DNA of 46,145 nt from Oscillospiraceae bacterium. GTDB taxonomy: Bacteria > Bacillota > Clostridia > Oscillospirales > Ruminococcaceae. This document shows, piece by piece, positions 15,092-21,978 of this stretch. A program made the position numbers and the translations under genes. Numbering within the stretch: position 1 is the first letter of the stretch; every line of letters begins with the position of its first letter. The stretch covers positions 1-46,145 of the forward strand of contig WRHO01000012.1 of NCBI GenBank assembly GCA_009783205.1, given 5' to 3'. The notes below the pieces were generated by a model. The model was not told the origin of the DNA. It made no database searches and was given only the letters and a program-made list of their open reading frames with translations.

Positions 15092-15300
15092 GTTTGGGAA
15101 TTTCCCAACTTCGGAGAAGTTAAGAGAATAATCTGATTGTTTTTCTGTACAGCAAAAATCACGTTTTCGTAGAAAAGTGAGCAGATTATTTTTGCAAATC
15201 AATGTCGGCGACATTGCCCAATAGTGAGCGTTGCGAACGTGCAGTCCTGTTGATTCCGTTTCGGATTGACAGGACTGCTATTGGGTCAAAGTCGCAATGT
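15092..15300. other. Non-coding island of consecutive inverted repeats
   Basis: Nearly every base of this stretch lies in an inverted repeat. The units are 15092-15109 (GGGAA/TTCCC), 15107-15121 (AACTT-C-GGA-G-AAGTT), and an outer pair 15127-15135/15182-15190 (AATAATCTG/CAGATTATT) that encloses two smaller hairpins centred on CTGTACAG and on 15160-15179. Then come 15200-15216 (CAATGTCG/CGACATTG), 15229-15239, and a nested pair 15217-15224/15278-15285 around 15241-15250/15269-15278 (GCAGTCCTGT/ACAGGACTGC). No believable frame is present; the minus-strand frame through 14879-15214 is a shadow. Candidates are an origin or transfer site, a recombination site, or a structured RNA. The rest of the 525-base gap holds a terminator on the left and a promoter on the right; I see nothing in 15301-15386. 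Confidence 0.6.
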
Positions 15301-15386
15301 TGTCATGTATGATGTAAATGATAATTATTTTATAAAAGCCTATAACTAATTCATTCAGTTTTTGGAAAAATTTATATGGGAAATGC

Positions 15387-15415
15387 TTGACTTTATTTAT
15401 ATATTGTGTTATCAT
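15387..15415 (+). promoter_or_regulatory. Promoter of the restriction-endonuclease-like gene
   Basis: TTGACT (15387-15392) and TATCAT (15410-15415) are 17 bases apart. The leader of about 35 bases carries AAGGA 10 bases before the TTG start. Confidence 0.65.
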
Positions 15416-15454
15416 ATAAAATATGCATCTACATCTTGAAAGGATAAAACGGTC

Positions 15455-16396
15455 TTGAGAAAAAATGATAAGGTAATAACTTTAAATTCAAACATACGTA
15501 TTATGAGCAATGGAGAAAGAAAAACCCACTCGAAAGCTTCCGAAGAATATATCCATGTGCAATTTCAATATGATGATAATACTTGGGACGGTTGGGTTCC
15601 GGTAGAATATCGTCGCACAGGTGTTTCTATACAGAGTCAAGACGAATTATACGAACATCTTAACTCAGTATATGAGCAATTACGTCCGAAGAATCTTGAA
15701 TCATGGTTATCGGCACAGAATTTGTTTTGGGAAGAAAAAGGACGTGCCGCAGTTACTAAGGGATTCTTTGACAGTTTAGTAAAAGGTGATTGGCAATGCG
15801 TAAACTGTACATTACCATCAAATCCGAACTGGGCACGAAGAATTCAAGATTTGAAAGAGTTCGGTTATACGCTCTCTACCGACACAAAGCGTTACTGTCC
15901 GCGTTGTAATGCTAATAAAACACATATTCTTTTATTACCTGTTGAGCGTGGCTGTGCAGAGGGAAATGGTTATGAAACATGGTCTCCTGCATTACGAAAA
16001 CGTATTCTCAATGTCTTAGAAAAATTTGATGTGTATGAATGTGTAAAAAATCCTCATTCATTACCCGACCATAAATACTCAGAAATTCGTTGGGGAAGTT
16101 CTGTAAAAGGCGAAAATCCTGACAATATGACAGACGAAGAAATTCGCAGTAAATTCCAATTACTATCAAACCAAAGAAATCAACAAAAACGTGAAATTTG
16201 CCGTAATTGCTATCAGACCGGAAAACGCGGTACGATTTACGGTATACCTTTCTTTTACGAGGGAACGGAAGAGTGGGACGATAGTATACCGAAAACAGGT
16301 AAAGAAGCAGAGCGAGGTTGTGTTGGCTGTGCATGGTATGATATTGCCGAATGGAGAAAGCGTTTGATAGATAAACTCAAACAAAACGAAGAATAG
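15455..16396 (+). CDS. Probable type II restriction endonuclease with zinc-binding cysteines
   Basis: The 313-residue protein starts at a TTG that has AAGGA 10 bases upstream. It has two cysteine pairs in the middle (WQCVNC near 112 and YCPRC near 148) and a second set at the end (ICRNC near 247 and GCVGCAWYD near 291). Near these lies a conserved-looking block, IYGIPFFYEGTEEWDD, followed by GKEAERGC. Placement 21 bases before a C5-cytosine methyltransferase gene points to a restriction endonuclease partner. I do not recognise the exact family and cannot identify a PD-(D/E)XK or HNH site with certainty. Whether it is active is in doubt because the methyltransferase is broken. Confidence 0.55.
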   Translation: MRKNDKVITLNSNIRIMSNGERKTHSKASEEYIHVQFQYDDNTWDGWVPVEYRRTGVSIQSQDELYEHLNSVYEQLRPKNLESWLSAQNLFWEEKGRAAVTKGFFDSLVKGDWQCVNCTLPSNPNWARRIQDLKEFGYTLSTDTKRYCPRCNANKTHILLLPVERGCAEGNGYETWSPALRKRILNVLEKFDVYECVKNPHSLPDHKYSEIRWGSSVKGENPDNMTDEEIRSKFQLLSNQRNQQKREICRNCYQTGKRGTIYGIPFFYEGTEEWDDSIPKTGKEAERGCVGCAWYDIAEWRKRLIDKLKQNEE

Positions 16397-16417
16397 AAAT
16401 AAACAGGAGATTATAAT

Positions 16418-17025
16418 ATGTATTCAGTTGGTAGTGTGTGTTCGGGCATTGAAGCGGCTTCGGTTGCATGGCGTCCGTTTGGATTTAAATTCGAGTGGTT
16501 TTCTGAAATAGCGGATTTTCCGTCAAGAGTTTTAAAAGAAAAATATCCTAATACACCAAACATAGGTGATATGAACGGAATCCCTAAATTGATACGCAAC
16601 CAAGAAATTACTGCACCGGATATTATTTGCGGCGGAACACCGTGTCAAGCCTTTTCTCTTGCGGGGTGGAAAAACGGATTAAATGATTTACGCGGTAATC
16701 TGACAATGAATTTCATTGATATGGGCTTGAAAGTAATATAAATATATCACCACAACCCGAAAATTGTGTGTTTTCTAAAATATCTTCAATTATATCGCCT
16801 AACGCTCCCGAAGAAATATATATTTCTCCTACGGGGTGTTATGGTATTATTAGGCGTAAAAATGAGCGGAATTTGCGTATAAATCCACGTTTGGAGGAGA
16901 TTTTGCTTAAAGTTTCTTCTACATGGTCTTCTGATGAGATAGAAAGGCAGTCAAGGGTACAAAAGCGTGGGCAGTTTAGTGAACCTGCCAAAGGAGATAA
17001 CCGGTTAGCTTTTATAGATTGTTGA
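16418..17025 (+). pseudogene. Broken C5-cytosine DNA methyltransferase
   Basis: The first frame (16418-16741) encodes the N-terminus of a phage-type Dcm enzyme: motif I as VCSGIEAASVAWRPFGF, then motif IV with the catalytic cysteine as GGTPCQAFSLAGW. It stops after 107 codons, just after the GNLTMNFIDMG strand. A second frame, shifted by one, continues with SPQPENCVFSKI and the typical tail of these enzymes (YISPTGCYGIIRRKNER), ending at 17025. The middle, with motif VI (ENV), motif VIII (QRR) and the target-recognition domain, is missing. The simplest reading is an internal deletion that also shifted the frame. Complete enzymes of this kind are about 300-450 residues. A good AGGAGA ribosome site precedes the first frame. 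Confidence 0.75.
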
Positions 17026-17040
17026 TTATACAGGCTTAAT

Positions 17041-17078
17041 TCAAAAGCTGTATCAATGCTTTGATACAGCTTTTGAAT
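17041..17078. terminator. Perfect 17-bp hairpin terminator, probably bidirectional
   Basis: Bases 17041-17057 pair perfectly with 17062-17078 around a four-base loop, and TCTGTTTT follows. It sits between the convergent methyltransferase remnant and the spore-surface-type gene. It also forms the apparent right limit of the accessory region. Confidence 0.85.
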
Positions 17079-17095
17079 CTGTTTTAAACGAAATT

Positions 17096-18172
17096 TCAAA
17101 TATTAAATATTCTCGAGTCTACCCAAAGAGCGGGGTAAACCAAACCGTGTTCGCTGTCTTCATCGCTATCGTGTATTGAGGCATGGAAAACCCTTCCGTA
17201 AAATTCAAGCGAGGATGCGGTATCTGAGGAAATGCCGGGAGAACGCAACCAACAGAAGAAGCCTTTCGGAATTTCTATTCTTTTGAAGTTGTCTTGCGCG
17301 ATTTGTGAGCTGTTTTCAGGTGTACCGCCACCCAAAGCGTAAATTTCAGAAATATAATTAGCAGCTTCACCGTAGCTTAACGCAAACGCAACATCTAATC
17401 CGGTTCTGTCGGATTCTTCAATCGGCTTGCTGAAACCGTCGTTGAAGCCCGCAGAGACAGGCCCTGAACCGATTTCGGCAAGAGCGGTATTCTTAACTGT
17501 GAAATTGCGTAGCTTCGCATCATCGGCAAGATTATCGGCATCGCCTGTATTTGTGCCTTGGAACCAGTTGTTAATCTCGGTACGGACTTTTGAACTGCTA
17601 TACACATTTGTGGAGCCAAAAGGGGTATGCTGCCAAGACGGAATATCGTTATACCCGTTAGGATAGATATTGAGGAAATTCTCACGTACAATCAGCGAAT
17701 ATCCGTTGTATCTCGCAATTTCAAGCCAATCAGAGCTGTCTCCCGCAACATCTGCCTCAAGAATATGGCCGGTTACAGCTATAAGTCTGTTGGTATCGCT
17801 TCCGCCCCCGCCACATCCGTTTCCGCCACAGCCGTTTTCGTTACAGCTGTTGCCGTAGGTTAATTTAGAATACGCGTTCATTGCCGCCGACAGTTTGCCC
17901 AACAAAAACATTTGATTCATCGAAATGGTTGAAAGCATATCTTTTACACTTTCGTTTACTTCAAGAATCTCGCCAATTGTCGGAGGGATAACGGGCGAGT
18001 TAGGTCTTAACGCTCCGCTGTGCAACGTCCCGAGGACATATTGCAATTTTTCTCCTTCAGCATTAATGATATGACTTAATGCAAGCTCTTCCATCGCTAT
18101 GGAAGAAATAATCTGAACCACTGAATCTTCAACGGTTAAATCCGGAACTTCCGGGAATTTCGGCATTGACAT
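17096..18172 (-). CDS. Spore-surface-type N-terminal module fused to a DUF6273-like domain
   Basis: This is a 358-residue protein. Residues 1-90 (MSMPKFPEVP..., then SIAMEELALSHIINAEGEKL) form a module shared with the divergent neighbour and, from memory, seen in clostridial exosporium or collagen-like surface proteins. A short Gly/Cys linker (CNENGCGGNGCGGGG, about 112-127) leads to a C-terminal half like DUF6273: EINNWFQG, AFALSYGEAANY, FCWLRSPG and a final VYPALWVDS. That domain is common on clostridial surface proteins and has no assigned activity. No signal peptide is present, as expected for a protein assembled on the spore from the mother cell (inference). The ATG at 18172 is chosen over the TTG at 18178 because it has AAGGAGG 10 bases upstream and matches the neighbour's MSMPKF start. 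Confidence 0.75.
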   Translation of the reverse strand: MSMPKFPEVPDLTVEDSVVQIISSIAMEELALSHIINAEGEKLQYVLGTLHSGALRPNSPVIPPTIGEILEVNESVKDMLSTISMNQMFLLGKLSAAMNAYSKLTYGNSCNENGCGGNGCGGGGSDTNRLIAVTGHILEADVAGDSSDWLEIARYNGYSLIVRENFLNIYPNGYNDIPSWQHTPFGSTNVYSSSKVRTEINNWFQGTNTGDADNLADDAKLRNFTVKNTALAEIGSGPVSAGFNDGFSKPIEESDRTGLDVAFALSYGEAANYISEIYALGGGTPENSSQIAQDNFKRIEIPKGFFCWLRSPGISSDTASSLEFYGRVFHASIHDSDEDSEHGLVYPALWVDSRIFNI

Positions 18173-18178
18173 AATCAA

Positions 18179-18287
18179 TCAACCTCCTTGTTTTTATTAT
18201 ACTATATTTACCTTACCTGTTTTTTGTTACAAGATTAAGCTGTAATGAATATAGTATAGTAAAATTTATTTTAAGGAGAGTTTTCAA
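18179..18287. promoter_or_regulatory. Divergent promoter region with mirror-image motifs
   Basis: AATATAGTATAA (18208-18197, minus) and AATATAGTATAG (18248-18259, plus) lie at nearly the same distance before the two start codons (24 and 28 bases), each followed by TAAAA and a strong Shine-Dalgarno. The motif can be read as a -10 box, either housekeeping (TATAGT) or a variant of the mother-cell CATA-type box. Shared placement implies that the two genes are expressed together. Confidence 0.55.
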
Positions 18288-18620
18288 ATGTCAATGCCTA
18301 AGTTTCCCGATAAGTGTACTATATTAGACCGCGAGGACGCGGTCAACTCAATCTTAACCTCTATCGCAATGGAGGAAGCGGCTCTCAGCCATATCATCAA
18401 CGCAGAGGGTGAAAAAATTCAATTCGCGCTTGCAACCTGCGACACAGACATACACAATGTAATTAAAGTCAACGAAAGCGTCTCCTCTTTGATTGACAGA
18501 GTTATTGATTTACAGATAATTTTAAAAAACAAAATGATTGTTGTAAAGAATTTTTTGCCGCCGGAAAGTGAATTTTGTTGTCCGAACTGCCATAGCTCGA
18601 ATAAATGTCACCCGCGATAA
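18288..18620 (+). CDS. Small spore-surface-type protein with Cys-rich tail
   Basis: The protein is 110 residues. Its first 85 repeat the N-terminal module of the divergent gene (MSMPKFPDKC, then SIAMEEAALSHIINAEGEKI and VNESVSSLI), and a short tail carries CCPNCH...NKCH. It has no signal peptide or membrane segment. The module probably mediates self-assembly on the spore surface and the cysteines could crosslink or bind metal (inference). The ATG has AAGGAG 9 bases before it. This is the simpler of the pair and may be the ancestral or partner subunit. Confidence 0.7.
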   Translation: MSMPKFPDKCTILDREDAVNSILTSIAMEEAALSHIINAEGEKIQFALATCDTDIHNVIKVNESVSSLIDRVIDLQIILKNKMIVVKNFLPPESEFCCPNCHSSNKCHPR

Positions 18621-18662
18621 TAACTTTTAACAAAAAAGTTTGAAAATTTTCTCAAAAACCTA

Positions 18663-18691
18663 TTGACAAACAAAAAAATATAGTGTATACT
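18663..18691 (+). promoter_or_regulatory. Consensus promoter of the infC operon
   Basis: A perfect TTGACA (18663-18668) and TATACT (18686-18691) are exactly 17 bases apart. Transcription would start near 18698, giving a leader of about 170 bases before infC. Confidence 0.85.
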
Positions 18692-18697
18692 GCAATG

Positions 18698-18850
18698 AGT
18701 TCAATAAACGAAAGCGGAAATCCCCGCGCCTGGCTTGCTTTTTTATGCTTGCGGGCTGTTTATTAAGAATTCTTATTTATCGGTATGAATTTTTAAGCAT
18801 GGGATTTTCCTGTGCTTATTTTATTGTGAACATTAATTAGTCTCAAGCAT
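18698..18850 (+). ncRNA. infC-operon leader RNA (L20-leader-like attenuator)
   Basis: The leader folds into a hairpin closed by AATAAAC (18703-18709) with GTTTATT (18758-18764) and containing CCCGC (18723-18727) with GCGGG (18751-18755). A second hairpin, AAGCATGGGA/TCCTGTGCTT (18795-18817), is followed by ATTTTATT and looks like an intrinsic attenuator. In Firmicutes the infC-rpmI-rplT operon is known to be autoregulated by ribosomal protein L20 binding such a leader. Whether the rRNA-mimic site is conserved here was not tested. Confidence 0.6.
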
Positions 18851-18866
18851 AGGGGGGTGTAATTTT

Positions 18867-19517
18867 ATTAACAAAAATAGCGGCAACGTCAATAAAAACA
18901 ACAAGAATAATTTAGCCGTGAACGGCGATATTCGCGAGGCACAAGTGCGTTTGGTTGCGGAAGACGGCGAGCCTCTCGGCATTATGTCCGGAAAAGATGC
19001 TCAGGCTCGGGCGGATAATGCTAATCTCGACCTTGTTATGATTGCGCCACAGGCGTCACCGCCCGTTTGTAAGATTATGGACTACGGGAAGTATCGTTTT
19101 GACCAATCTAAAAGGGAAAAAGACCAACGTAAGCATCAACAGCAGACCGAGTTAAAAGAGGTCAGGCTGTCTCTTAATATTGACGACCATGATTTCATGA
19201 CGAAGGCTAACCACGCTAAAAAATTCCTTAAACAGGGCAGTAAGGTAAAGGTCACGATTCGGTTTAAGGGCAGAGAGGTTACGCACTTTAACTTAGGACA
19301 AAAGCTTATGGAGCGTTTTAAACTCGAATGTGCCGAATTCGGTGTTTCGGATGAAAAACCGTCAAAGTTAGAAGGAAGGTTTTATACCTCTGTTATATCT
19401 CCAAAGGCTGACGCGGTTTCTGCAAAGGCGAAAGCTAAAGAACAACCAAGAGAACAACAAAAAGAACAACAAAAAGAACAACAAAAAGAACAACAAAAAA
19501 CAAACGACGAGACTTAA
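18867..19517 (+). CDS. infC: Translation initiation factor IF-3, AUU start
   Basis: This is IF-3 of 216 residues. It binds the 30S subunit, prevents premature 50S joining and proofreads the initiation codon. An N-terminal domain (AQVRLVAEDGEPLGIM, then the linker KIMDYGKYRFDQSK) and a C-terminal domain (EVRLSLNIDDHDF, HFNLGQKLMERF) are complete. The annotated-looking GTG at 18918 lies too far inside. In frame upstream there is an ATT at 18867 preceded by AGGGGGGTG, matching the classical AUU start of infC, by which IF-3 limits its own synthesis. The last 25 residues are a low-complexity EQQK repeat made from a 12-base tandem repeat (about 19438-19500), which is unusual for IF-3. First gene of infC-rpmI-rplT. 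Confidence 0.92.
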   Translation: MNKNSGNVNKNNKNNLAVNGDIREAQVRLVAEDGEPLGIMSGKDAQARADNANLDLVMIAPQASPPVCKIMDYGKYRFDQSKREKDQRKHQQQTELKEVRLSLNIDDHDFMTKANHAKKFLKQGSKVKVTIRFKGREVTHFNLGQKLMERFKLECAEFGVSDEKPSKLEGRFYTSVISPKADAVSAKAKAKEQPREQQKEQQKEQQKEQQKTNDET

Positions 19518-19591
19518 TAATTGGGTATGTTAGAGGAAGCCTAAGAGAATTGTCAAAATAATTAAAAAAGCAAGAATGAAGGAGGGAACAA

Positions 19592-19792
19592 ATGAAAAAC
19601 AAGATAAAAACTCATAGCGGGGCGAAAAAACGCTTTAAGCTGACCAAATCGGGAAGAGTTAAGTATCAACAGACGAATCGTCGACACAGACTTACACAAA
19701 AAGCTACAAAGAGAAAACGTATCAACCGCAACGGTGCGTATATTGATAAATCTAACGAGGCACAGGTTAAGGCTTTATTGCCTTATAAATAA
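19592..19792 (+). CDS. rpmI: 50S ribosomal protein L35
   Basis: The 66-residue, very basic protein begins MKNKIKTHSGAKKRFKLTKS, the standard L35 start, and contains the HRLTQKATKRKR core. It binds 23S rRNA in the large subunit. The length is normal for the family. AAGGAGGGA precedes the ATG. It is the middle gene of the operon, 74 bases after infC, a spacing in which many bacteria keep part of the L20-controlled regulation. Confidence 0.97.
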   Translation: MKNKIKTHSGAKKRFKLTKSGRVKYQQTNRRHRLTQKATKRKRINRNGAYIDKSNEAQVKALLPYK

Positions 19793-19867
19793 TAAAATAA
19801 TAAGGAACATTAGCGCGGAATTATTCCGTGTTTATACTAAACAAAAAGTAAGGAGGACTTAGAAAAA

Positions 19868-20221
19868 ATGGCAAGAGTAAAAGGTGCGCTTGCGACCCGC
19901 AAAAGAAGGAACGCCGTATTAAAATTAGCAAAAGGCTATTGGGGCGGAAAAAGCAAGCTTTTTAAGACCGCAAAGGAAGCGGTTTATAAATCGGGGCAAT
20001 ATGCTTATATAAGCAGAAGACTGAAGAAAAGGGATTTCAGACGGCTTTGGATTACGAGAATTTCCGCCGCTTGTAAATTAAACGGCATGAACTATTCTAC
20101 GTTTATTAACGGGCTTAAAAAAGCAAATATAAGCCTTAATCGCAAAATGTTGTCCGAGATAGCAATTAATGACCAAGCGGGATTCACACAGCTTTGCGAA
20201 AAAGCAAAAGCGGCTGTATAA
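19868..20221 (+). CDS. rplT: 50S ribosomal protein L20
   Basis: The 117-residue protein has the L20 features: a basic N-terminal extension ([36 protein letters not shown]), the [11 protein letters not shown] helix and [19 protein letters not shown] in the globular part. It is needed early in 50S assembly and represses its own operon through the leader. The length is standard. GGAGG lies upstream of the ATG. It ends the operon; a palindromic repeat and then a hairpin terminator follow. Confidence 0.97.
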   Translation: MARVKGALATRKRRNAVLKLAKGYWGGKSKLFKTAKEAVYKSGQYAYISRRLKKRDFRRLWITRISAACKLNGMNYSTFINGLKKANISLNRKMLSEIAINDQAGFTQLCEKAKAAV

Positions 20222-20383
20222 TATACTCCTTAACCACTAAATATTACACCGTTTTTTGTATATTTTCCGTCATACTGCGTTGATTTTTTTCTTAAATATA
20301 AGCGTATATTCGCGAAAAAATCGCCTTGTCTGACGAAAAATATTCTGCAAAATCATTGCAAAATTTAGCAGTTAAGGAGTATA
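20222..20383. repeat. MITE-like palindromic repeat, copy 1
   Basis: The ends are 13-bp perfect inverted repeats (20222-20234 and 20371-20383), extended by a matching CTAAAT/ATTTAG. Inside, TATTTTCCGTCA and TGACGAAAAATA, and GATTTTTT and AAAAAATC, also pair, so the whole 162 bases can fold into one long hairpin. A core of about 80 bases recurs in opposite orientation at 21838-21915. Confidence 0.7.
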
Positions 20384-20385
20384 AT

Positions 20386-20419
20386 AAAGCAGTATAGTAT
20401 TTAATACTATACTGCTTTT
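20386..20419. terminator. Bidirectional terminator between rplT and a convergent gene
   Basis: AAAGCAGTATAGTAT pairs perfectly with ATACTATACTGCTTT around a TTA loop, with T-runs on both strands. It serves the plus-strand ribosomal operon and the minus-strand gene ending at 20426. Confidence 0.85.
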
Positions 20420-20425
20420 CTAAAA

Positions 20426-20968
20426 TTATTTAATCTCGTTTTTGTATAATACATGGATTGAAATACTTGCAACTAATGCTAATAATATTTTATGAGCTAT
20501 TGTTGTCGGGAAGAAAAGGATAAGCGTTAATGCGGTTATGCACACCGAAACACAAACCGTAAACATTTTTTTAAGCCGAAATTTTTTACGGGGCGGTTCG
20601 GGCATCTCTGTTGTATTAACGGCGAGTATATCAAAAGGTAACGGCGTCCCCGTTTGTGATTTTGTCACAATATCGACCGTTTTCAACAAGAGGGGGAGCC
20701 TTTCTTGTGACATAAGGTATTCTGAAAAGTAAAGGGATATTTTGGACTTTTCAACATTAAGCGAGACAATGGCGTTTTTTGGAAGAAAATCGAGTTCGAG
20801 TGTTTTTATCGGTTGCTCACAGAAAACGGTCATTATAAGCTCCGACGCGGGTTTATCGTTGCGTATTATCACATTATAACCGTTAATCGTTCCCGTTAAG
20901 GTGAGCTCGTTGGGATTATATACCAGCCCGAGCTTCCCGTTTAATTTAGATAATTCGGAATATTTCAT
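20426..20968 (-). CDS. Membrane protein of unknown family
   Basis: This is a 180-residue protein I do not recognise. About 115 residues form a soluble N-terminal domain of alternating strands (KLGLVYNPNELTLTGTINGY, VIIRNDKP, TLELDFLP), a Pro-rich basic linker follows (EPPRKKFRLKK), and two membrane helices fill the last 45 residues. The domain would face the cytoplasm. The frame is open to 21151, but that part overlaps the divergent methyltransferase gene. The ATG at 20968 is preferred because a promoter sits immediately upstream, with the predicted transcript start at or one base from the ATG. No Shine-Dalgarno is present. It is divergent from the RNA methyltransferase gene. Confidence 0.6.
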   Translation of the reverse strand: MKYSELSKLNGKLGLVYNPNELTLTGTINGYNVIIRNDKPASELIMTVFCEQPIKTLELDFLPKNAIVSLNVEKSKISLYFSEYLMSQERLPLLLKTVDIVTKSQTGTPLPFDILAVNTTEMPEPPRKKFRLKKMFTVCVSVCITALTLILFFPTTIAHKILLALVASISIHVLYKNEIK

Positions 20969-20975
20969 GCAACAA

Positions 20976-21004
20976 ATATTACCATAATAGAATCGGGTTG
21001 TCAA
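20976..21004 (-). promoter_or_regulatory. Promoter abutting a start codon (possible leaderless mRNA)
   Basis: On the minus strand a perfect TTGACA (21004-20999) and TAATAT (20981-20976) are 17 bases apart. Only seven bases separate the -10 box from the ATG at 20968, so transcription should begin at the start codon or a base before it. Confidence 0.6.
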
Positions 21005-21005
21005 G

Positions 21006-21791
21006 ATGAACATTACATCAAAACAAAACACAATTATAAAAAGCTTTAAAAAGCCGGGCAATTTTATAGTAATCGAAGGGGCAAAATTAACCTCCGAAGC
21101 GGTTGCTTCGGGGTTCGTTCCGCAAAACGCTTTGTTCACACAAAAAGCCAAGGCGGTTTACCCCGATTTATTTAAAAGCCTTTCCGCTTTTGTCATAAGC
21201 GACGATTTGAGCGAATATATTTCCGATACAAAGACTCCGCAGGGGGTGTTTGTTATGTTCAATCGGCGGGAAACGCATATTGATTTTTCGGGAAAGAAGC
21301 GACTTATGCTCCTCGACTCTGTACAAGACCCGGGAAACGTAGGAGCGATTCTTCGCTCATGCGAGGCATTTGGTTTTGACGGTGCAATTCTTTCCGACGA
21401 CTCGGCAGATATGTACAGTCCGAAGGTAATAAGGGCGTCCGCCGGCTCCGCATTAAGACTTCCCGTTCAAAGGGGAAATATAAAAAATGCAATTAACGAA
21501 ATAAAAAAATCGGGGTTTAAAGTATATGCCGCGGCGTTGGACGAAAACGCCATACCTCTCAACCGACTGTCAACTGTCAATTGTCAACTGTCAACTGTAC
21601 GTCAATCGTCAATTGCCGTTGTCATCGGTAATGAGGGGAAAGGCGTTTCCAAAGAAACGCTCGCTTTATGCGACAATAAGCTTTATATTCCGATAAAAGG
21701 CGCGGAATCGCTTAATGCGGCGGTTGCGGCGGGGATTATATGTTACGAATTGACAGTTGACAGTTGTCGGTTGACGGTTGTTCATATATAA
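21006..21791 (+). CDS. SpoU/TrmH-family RNA 2'-O-methyltransferase carrying repeat-derived inserts
   Basis: The 261-residue protein has a small N-terminal substrate-binding domain and a SPOUT trefoil-knot methyltransferase domain. Motif 1 is QDPGNVGAILRSCEAFG (about 115), motif 2 VIGNEGKGVS (about 207) and motif 3 IPIKGAESLNAAVAAGI (about 230). Such enzymes put a 2'-O-methyl group on rRNA or tRNA using SAM. Between the motif 1 region and motif 2 is an odd stretch, NRLSTVNCQLSTVRQSS, and the C-terminus reads ELTVDSCRLTVV. Both are encoded by copies of a TCAACTG-type heptamer in opposite orientations and are probably insertions in surface loops. No ribosome site is evident; the ATG overlaps the divergent promoter. 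Confidence 0.88.
   Translation: MNITSKQNTIIKSFKKPGNFIVIEGAKLTSEAVASGFVPQNALFTQKAKAVYPDLFKSLSAFVISDDLSEYISDTKTPQGVFVMFNRRETHIDFSGKKRLMLLDSVQDPGNVGAILRSCEAFGFDGAILSDDSADMYSPKVIRASAGSALRLPVQRGNIKNAINEIKKSGFKVYAAALDENAIPLNRLSTVNCQLSTVRQSSIAVVIGNEGKGVSKETLALCDNKLYIPIKGAESLNAAVAAGIICYELTVDSCRLTVVHI
21558..21616. repeat. Heptamer repeat block A inside the RNA methyltransferase gene
   Basis: Tandem heptamers of the TCAACTG/TCAATTG type encode the LSTVNCQLSTV stretch. Bases 21564-21582 are the reverse complement of 21748-21766 with one mismatch. Confidence 0.75.
21747..21783. repeat. Heptamer repeat block B (inverted) at the end of the RNA methyltransferase gene
   Basis: The same heptamer in the opposite orientation (TTGACAG type) encodes the last residues of the protein. 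With block A it could form a 19-bp stem in the mRNA. Confidence 0.7.
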
Positions 21792-21837
21792 TTTTAGAAG
21801 TTGTGTTCATAGACGAATCGTTTAAATTTCGAGCGAA

Positions 21838-21915
21838 TTTTTCGTCAAACAAGGCAAAAATTTTGCGAATATCCGTTGATATTTAAAAAATTTTTAACGC
21901 AGTATGGCGGAAAAT
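21838..21915. repeat. MITE-like palindromic repeat, copy 2 (core)
   Basis: The segment from TTTTTCGTCA through ACAAGGC, GCGAATAT, ATATTTAA and ACGCAGTATG to CGGAAAAT matches the reverse complement of the core of copy 1 (20222-20383) with scattered differences. It keeps its own internal pairing (GCGAATTTT and its complement). The outer terminal repeats of copy 1 are not recognisable here. It lies between the RNA methyltransferase gene and topA. Confidence 0.65.
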
Positions 21916-21978
21916 TCGCCGAAAGATGAGCGGTGATGTCTATGAATACAGCTTCTCACAGGGGGGAATCTTTGTCGA

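Larger units (their letters stand above)
7477..17078. mobile_element. Putative integrated/decayed element carrying two serine recombinases
   Basis: This 9.6 kb block between two hairpin terminators contains a large serine recombinase, a divergent recombinase operon, two XRE regulators, ParB-like genes, a hairpin-rich non-coding region and a decayed restriction-modification pair. It interrupts an otherwise host-like gene order and is AT-rich by eye. The boundaries are approximate, because no convincing attachment repeat was found. The left junction may lie inside the recombinase gene, near 7935, where its coding sequence switches to SpoVT-like sequence. Confidence 0.45.

Noticed and set aside
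14879-15214. 111-codon minus-strand frame
   Set aside because: It runs through the regulator's 3' end, a clear terminator and the inverted-repeat block, with no ribosome site and no family resemblance.
13826-18866. 5' half of spoVT at the right side of the element
   Set aside because: I looked on the minus strand for the AbrB N-terminal signature and found none, so it is not in this window.
21558-21783. CRISPR or phage attachment site in the heptamer blocks
   Set aside because: The repeats are 7 bases long, contiguous and inside a coding frame.
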